Assembly: GCA_002105175.1 (NCBI GenBank)
Contig: MCGE01000028.1
Location: forward strand, 459,974 to 523,973
Direction: 5' to 3'
Length of the DNA: 64,000 nt
Source of the DNA: Absidia repens
Lineage: Eukaryota; Mucoromycota; Mucoromycetes; Mucorales; Cunninghamellaceae
The notes under the pieces: generated by a model
The model's database searches: none
Told to the model about the DNA's origin: nothing
The model's input: the letters and a program-made list of their open reading frames with translations, nothing else
Position numbers and translations under genes: made by a program
Part shown: positions 60,672 through 64,000 of the stretch, one piece after another
Layout: each line of letters begins with the position of its first letter
Numbering within the stretch: position 1 is the first letter of the stretch

Positions 60672-61290
60672 AAATGGTGAAAACTACTTCCATTTCTTAT
60701 TTTTTTTTTATTTTATTATTATTAGTATTAGTATTATTATTATTATTATCCCTTTGACTTTAATATTTATACATAATTGATTGCAATACGGCAATAAAAA
60801 GCACAGCAGCAATATTGACACCATATTTACATGAATTCACTTTTGCGCTTCCCCTGAAAGCAATACGATTGCAAGTCTTTGATTGTTGGGTACTCCAAGG
60901 TAACATGGGGATACAAATGATAGATGTCAGAATATATTCTATATATTAACTATCAAAGTAGATCAGGAACAAGAAATAGTGCAGGGTTAGTCACTGTGGT
61001 TATCACTCTAAGTATATGTGCAAAGGCGGGCTAGGGAAGAGGACACCGGGTAATACAAAAGTAATATGTATAGATAGATAGTTCTTGTTAACAGATATTA
61101 TGTAGTTTGCAAGAAAAAATATAGGACCAATGGGGGCTTAGACTGTAAATGGTGGTACCCTTTTTTGCGTTTTTGCGTTCCCTGATTTTTGGAAAGTTAC
61201 ATTACATGACAAGGTAACACCAACAGAATTCCTATATTATTCCAAGTACTCACACTCAATCTCCTCTTCCTTTTTTTATTGTTATTGCTC
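60672..61290. other. Spacer between BOI-type and kelch genes
   Basis: Begins with a TTA/ATT microsatellite (60711-60749), with AATAAA at about 60793. It also contains the kelch-gene promoter and a pyrimidine-rich leader. No gene seen. Confidence 0.5.
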
Positions 61291-63508
61291 ATGAAAATAT
61301 CTTTGTTTTTACTATTTGCTGCTGGCAGCTTTGGGTTGGCTTCAGCTATATCCCCTCTCCGCGATTCAAACATGGTAAGTCCGAAGTACATAAAAAAAAA
61401 GGGGGGGAGGTCACTGTTAATAGTATTGACTTTCCCTTGTTAAACTTAGGCTGCGTACTTCTACAACAAAAAATATACTGTTATGGCGGTGGCCAATATG
61501 TCGCAGGTGGCACCAATTACAACAGGGTGCTCAATGATCATTTTTCTCTTGATCTATCCAAAGATTTCATGGTCAGCGATGGACAAAACGCCTGGGATAT
61601 GTTGCCAACACCGACAGACTTCACATTGGAACCCAATTACTCCTATGGTTACACTATCCTTACTCCAACAAGCTATCTTATCACTAGTGGGAGTGGCTAT
61701 AACGATGATAAAACTCTTCTCAAGAACAAAACAACTGTATATCATGCTGACAAGGATCAATGGGAATCTTTGCCTACCCCTGCCAATCAATCGTAAGTAT
61801 CATGTAGGGTTTGGAAATTCAGAACAAAAAAAAAAAAAGAGAAAAAGGTACGTGGCAATTATTGATATTTCTTCACATATTTATAGCATTGGAACAACCG
61901 TTAACATTGACAAACATGGAACGCTATACCTATTTGGTGGGATTCTGTAAAAGAAAAATTGAATTGAAATAACTCCGCATTAGAGGTCAAGGACTTACCT
62001 TCTTCTTCTCTTTTAATTGCAGAACCTATACCAACACACTACCAAATCCTAATTTTATAACGCTCGATATACTGGTAATACATTTTTCTTAATATTAGCT
62101 CCTCCCCCATTTTAGTCTGTCTTTTCAACTGCGTACTAATTTCTTGCTTTGATTTATGTGTCTTAGAATGAACAGTGGTCAATGTACAATTTAGATCCAG
62201 ATACTATTCTCAGAAGTGATCATGCATCGGCAATGGACGATAGTGGTATAATTTATTATGTCGGCGGTCGATTGGGTATTCCACAAAAAGCATCAACTTA
62301 TTCATGGTTTAGTAACGTACCGTTGACCACAATAATAACATACGATACGACAACGCAAACATGGGGAAACATTAGTGTGACTGGAAACATACCCACCGTA
62401 CGAAATGGTCATTCTTTTACTTATGGTAAAAAAAAACACTTCGGTACAGACTGATCTGATCTGCATTTACTAATCTTGTTTTTTATAGTTCCCAAGTCTA
62501 ATCAATTTATTCTCTTTGGTGGAAAACAAGGCTCTGGTGGTAAGGCATATATAATAAAAATAGAAACGATAAAATCAATAAACTCAGCTTTATATAAATA
62601 TATATATATATAGAAGCACCTGGTTCGTTTGATGACATTTGTTATACGTTTGACCCAAAAGCAAGAAACTGGACAAGTCAAGATGTGGCTCAGATCGACT
62701 CAGGGTCAAGATTTGGTCATTCTGCTGTGCTCTATATGGACTTGTATCTCTTCATTGTTTTTGGAGCTGACCATGTTACCATGAGCATGAATACCTTCAA
62801 CGTACTTGATATAACAACTTGGACTTGGCTGGATAATTTTAGTGCTAGTGGACATCCAAATACAACTGGCACCATCGATACTACTCCTGGTAACAGCAAC
62901 AATGACAACAATACTGGCCGAAATGGGACTCAAACTGTTGACGATTCTAATGATGATCCACTTGGCGGGGGTGCTATTGCTGGAATTGGTGTGGGTGTAG
63001 CTGCGTTTGTAAGTTTTGTGACCAATTGCTCTTTCCCTCGCATTCACACTAAAATATTACATTGATATGTATTGATTAATCTTCTTTGAAGGCTGTGATT
63101 GTAGGTGCTGGGACTATTTTTCTGTGTAGAAGAAAGAGAGACAATCAACCGAAACCAACTCCAATTAACCAGCAACAACAAGACGACTTTGTGATGGATT
63201 ATGAATTTGACTGTCCGGAGGCACCAATCGAGTTTACACGGACAAATAGTGCTAGCAATATCAAAAATGCATCGTATAGGGACCAGCAGTATCAACTCAT
63301 CGACCGTGTGTACCAATCCGATGCAATGTCAACCTCAACGACACCAACTTATACATCTACCTCGCCCATTATCGTTTCGCCGGCAACGACAACAACGATA
63401 GTAGGACATGGAACTAGTTCAGCGAAATCACAGTACAAACCTGACTTGACTTTGGACGACAAACATGACATTGATCTTTATCTCAACAAACCTTTTGGCT
63501 CCAATTAG
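61291..63508 (+). CDS. Secretory kelch-repeat protein with C-terminal membrane helix (one-nt frame break)
   Basis: Eight exons: 61291-61374, 61450-61792, 61887-61946, 62023-62074, 62167-62425, 62489-62539, 62614-63008 and 63092-63508. A signal peptide (MKISLFLLFAAGSFGLASA) is followed by kelch blades with repeated GG and aromatic signatures: KIYCYGGGQY, TLYLFGGIL, IIYYVGGRLG, QFILFGGKQGSG and a last blade where GG is lost (LFIVFGADH). A membrane helix (GAIAGIGVGVAAFAVIVGAG) and a basic cytosolic tail (RRKRD) follow. Kelch propellers bind partners; surface kelch proteins of this layout are common in Mucoromycota. The exons sum to 1661 nt, one short. The kelch frame continues upstream as YIPSPRFKHG, whereas the signal peptide is in another frame, so one base seems missing between about 61330 and 61345 (possibly in GGG). 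The repaired length would be 553 residues. Confidence 0.82.
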
Positions 63509-64000
63509 ATAGATGTAATTTATATTATTTGTTTAGCTACCCTTCATCATCTTCCCTCTTCTTTTTTTGTTTGATTATTGCTTTTATATTATCACTCTAA
63601 GCTAGTGGCATCATTTTATTTATGCATTACTAATTTTAATAAAAAATACATCCGGTGGTTGATTTCCGCTGTTTTTTGCATTTTGAATTGGTTTAGCTTG
63701 CTTTCCAGTACTAGCTGCACTGTTGCATTCCGGGTGCTTGTCTCCACCCCCCCCTCGCAAGCGGCCTGCATTGCTCACCGCGTCGTCAACCAAAAGAATG
63801 AAGGTCTTTATTATGTGACTTTATTACGTACATTTTGATTTTAAAAATTATTACGATATCCACTTTCACTGTTTCTTTTTTCTCTTTTCTTTTTTGGAAT
63901 AAAAACTATTTTTATTTTTATCACTGATTTGCTTCTGTCCTTTTTTAACTTGGTTGTATGTCATTTCTGTCTTCGTTTTTTGTCTATATATGAATAACTG
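63509..64000. other. Kelch gene 3' flank and window end
   Basis: AATAAA motifs occur at about 63637 and 63898. An 86-codon open frame at 63578-63838 has no recognisable features. A GCAAGCGGCC GC-rich patch lies near 63757-63767. No gene called. Confidence 0.4.

Noticed and set aside
63578..63838. 86-codon open frame near the window end
   Set aside because: Lies in the 3' flank of the kelch gene; looks like chance.

Overview
The window reads as a piece of an intron-rich, AT-rich fungal nuclear genome, most likely an early-diverging Mucoromycota species (Mucorales-like). The reasons are short introns (about 50-120 nt) with GTAAGT-type donors, very small first coding exons, frequent A/T homopolymers, fungal gene families (SHO1, BOI, Anp1/Mnn9, copper-fist regulator, NTE1), a cytochrome-b5-fused front-end desaturase, and a UFL1 gene, a family absent from most Dikarya. 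There are no operons, CRISPR arrays or recognisable tRNA/rRNA genes. All exon joins below were worked out by hand from splice signals, reading phase and family conservation.

Layout. 1-10.5 kb: ankyrin/F-box-like protein (-), PER1/PGAP3 GPI-lipid remodelling protein (-) sharing a promoter with an ING-family PHD protein (+), a single-domain methylenetetrahydrofolate reductase (+), RIO1 kinase (+). 10.5-23 kb: repeat copy, heat-shock-factor-type regulator (-), quinone oxidoreductase (-), Anp1/Mnn9 mannosyltransferase (+), eIF4B (-). 23-38 kb: long repeat-bearing spacer, a serine-rich unknown protein (+), choline-phosphate cytidylyltransferase (+) followed by NTE1 phospholipase B (+), then more repeats. 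38-51.4 kb: UFL1 (-) and SHO1 (+) diverging from one promoter, a front-end desaturase (-) and a LisH-CTLH-CRA protein (+) also diverging, a hexanucleotide microsatellite, and a copper-fist regulator (+). 51.4-64 kb: an unresolved membrane-protein locus (-), a membrane-anchored GH17 glucanase (-), a repeat copy, a BOI-type SH3-SAM-PH protein (+) and a kelch/transmembrane protein (+).

Themes. Cell envelope and polarity (Anp1, GH17, PER1, SHO1, BOI, kelch) and lipid metabolism (CCT, NTE1, desaturase, PER1) are well represented. CCT and NTE1, which make and degrade CDP-choline-derived phosphatidylcholine, are neighbours on the same strand.

Most unusual points. (1) A complete UFL1 E3 ligase gene. 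(2) An MTHFR that ends after the catalytic domain. (3) Seven copies of a non-coding dispersed repeat whose reverse strand looks like a transcription unit (CACGTG/GC box, TATA-like stretch, AATAAA). (4) Three otherwise intact genes (quinone oxidoreductase, SHO1, kelch) each lacking exactly one nucleotide, which points to assembly indels or real lesions.
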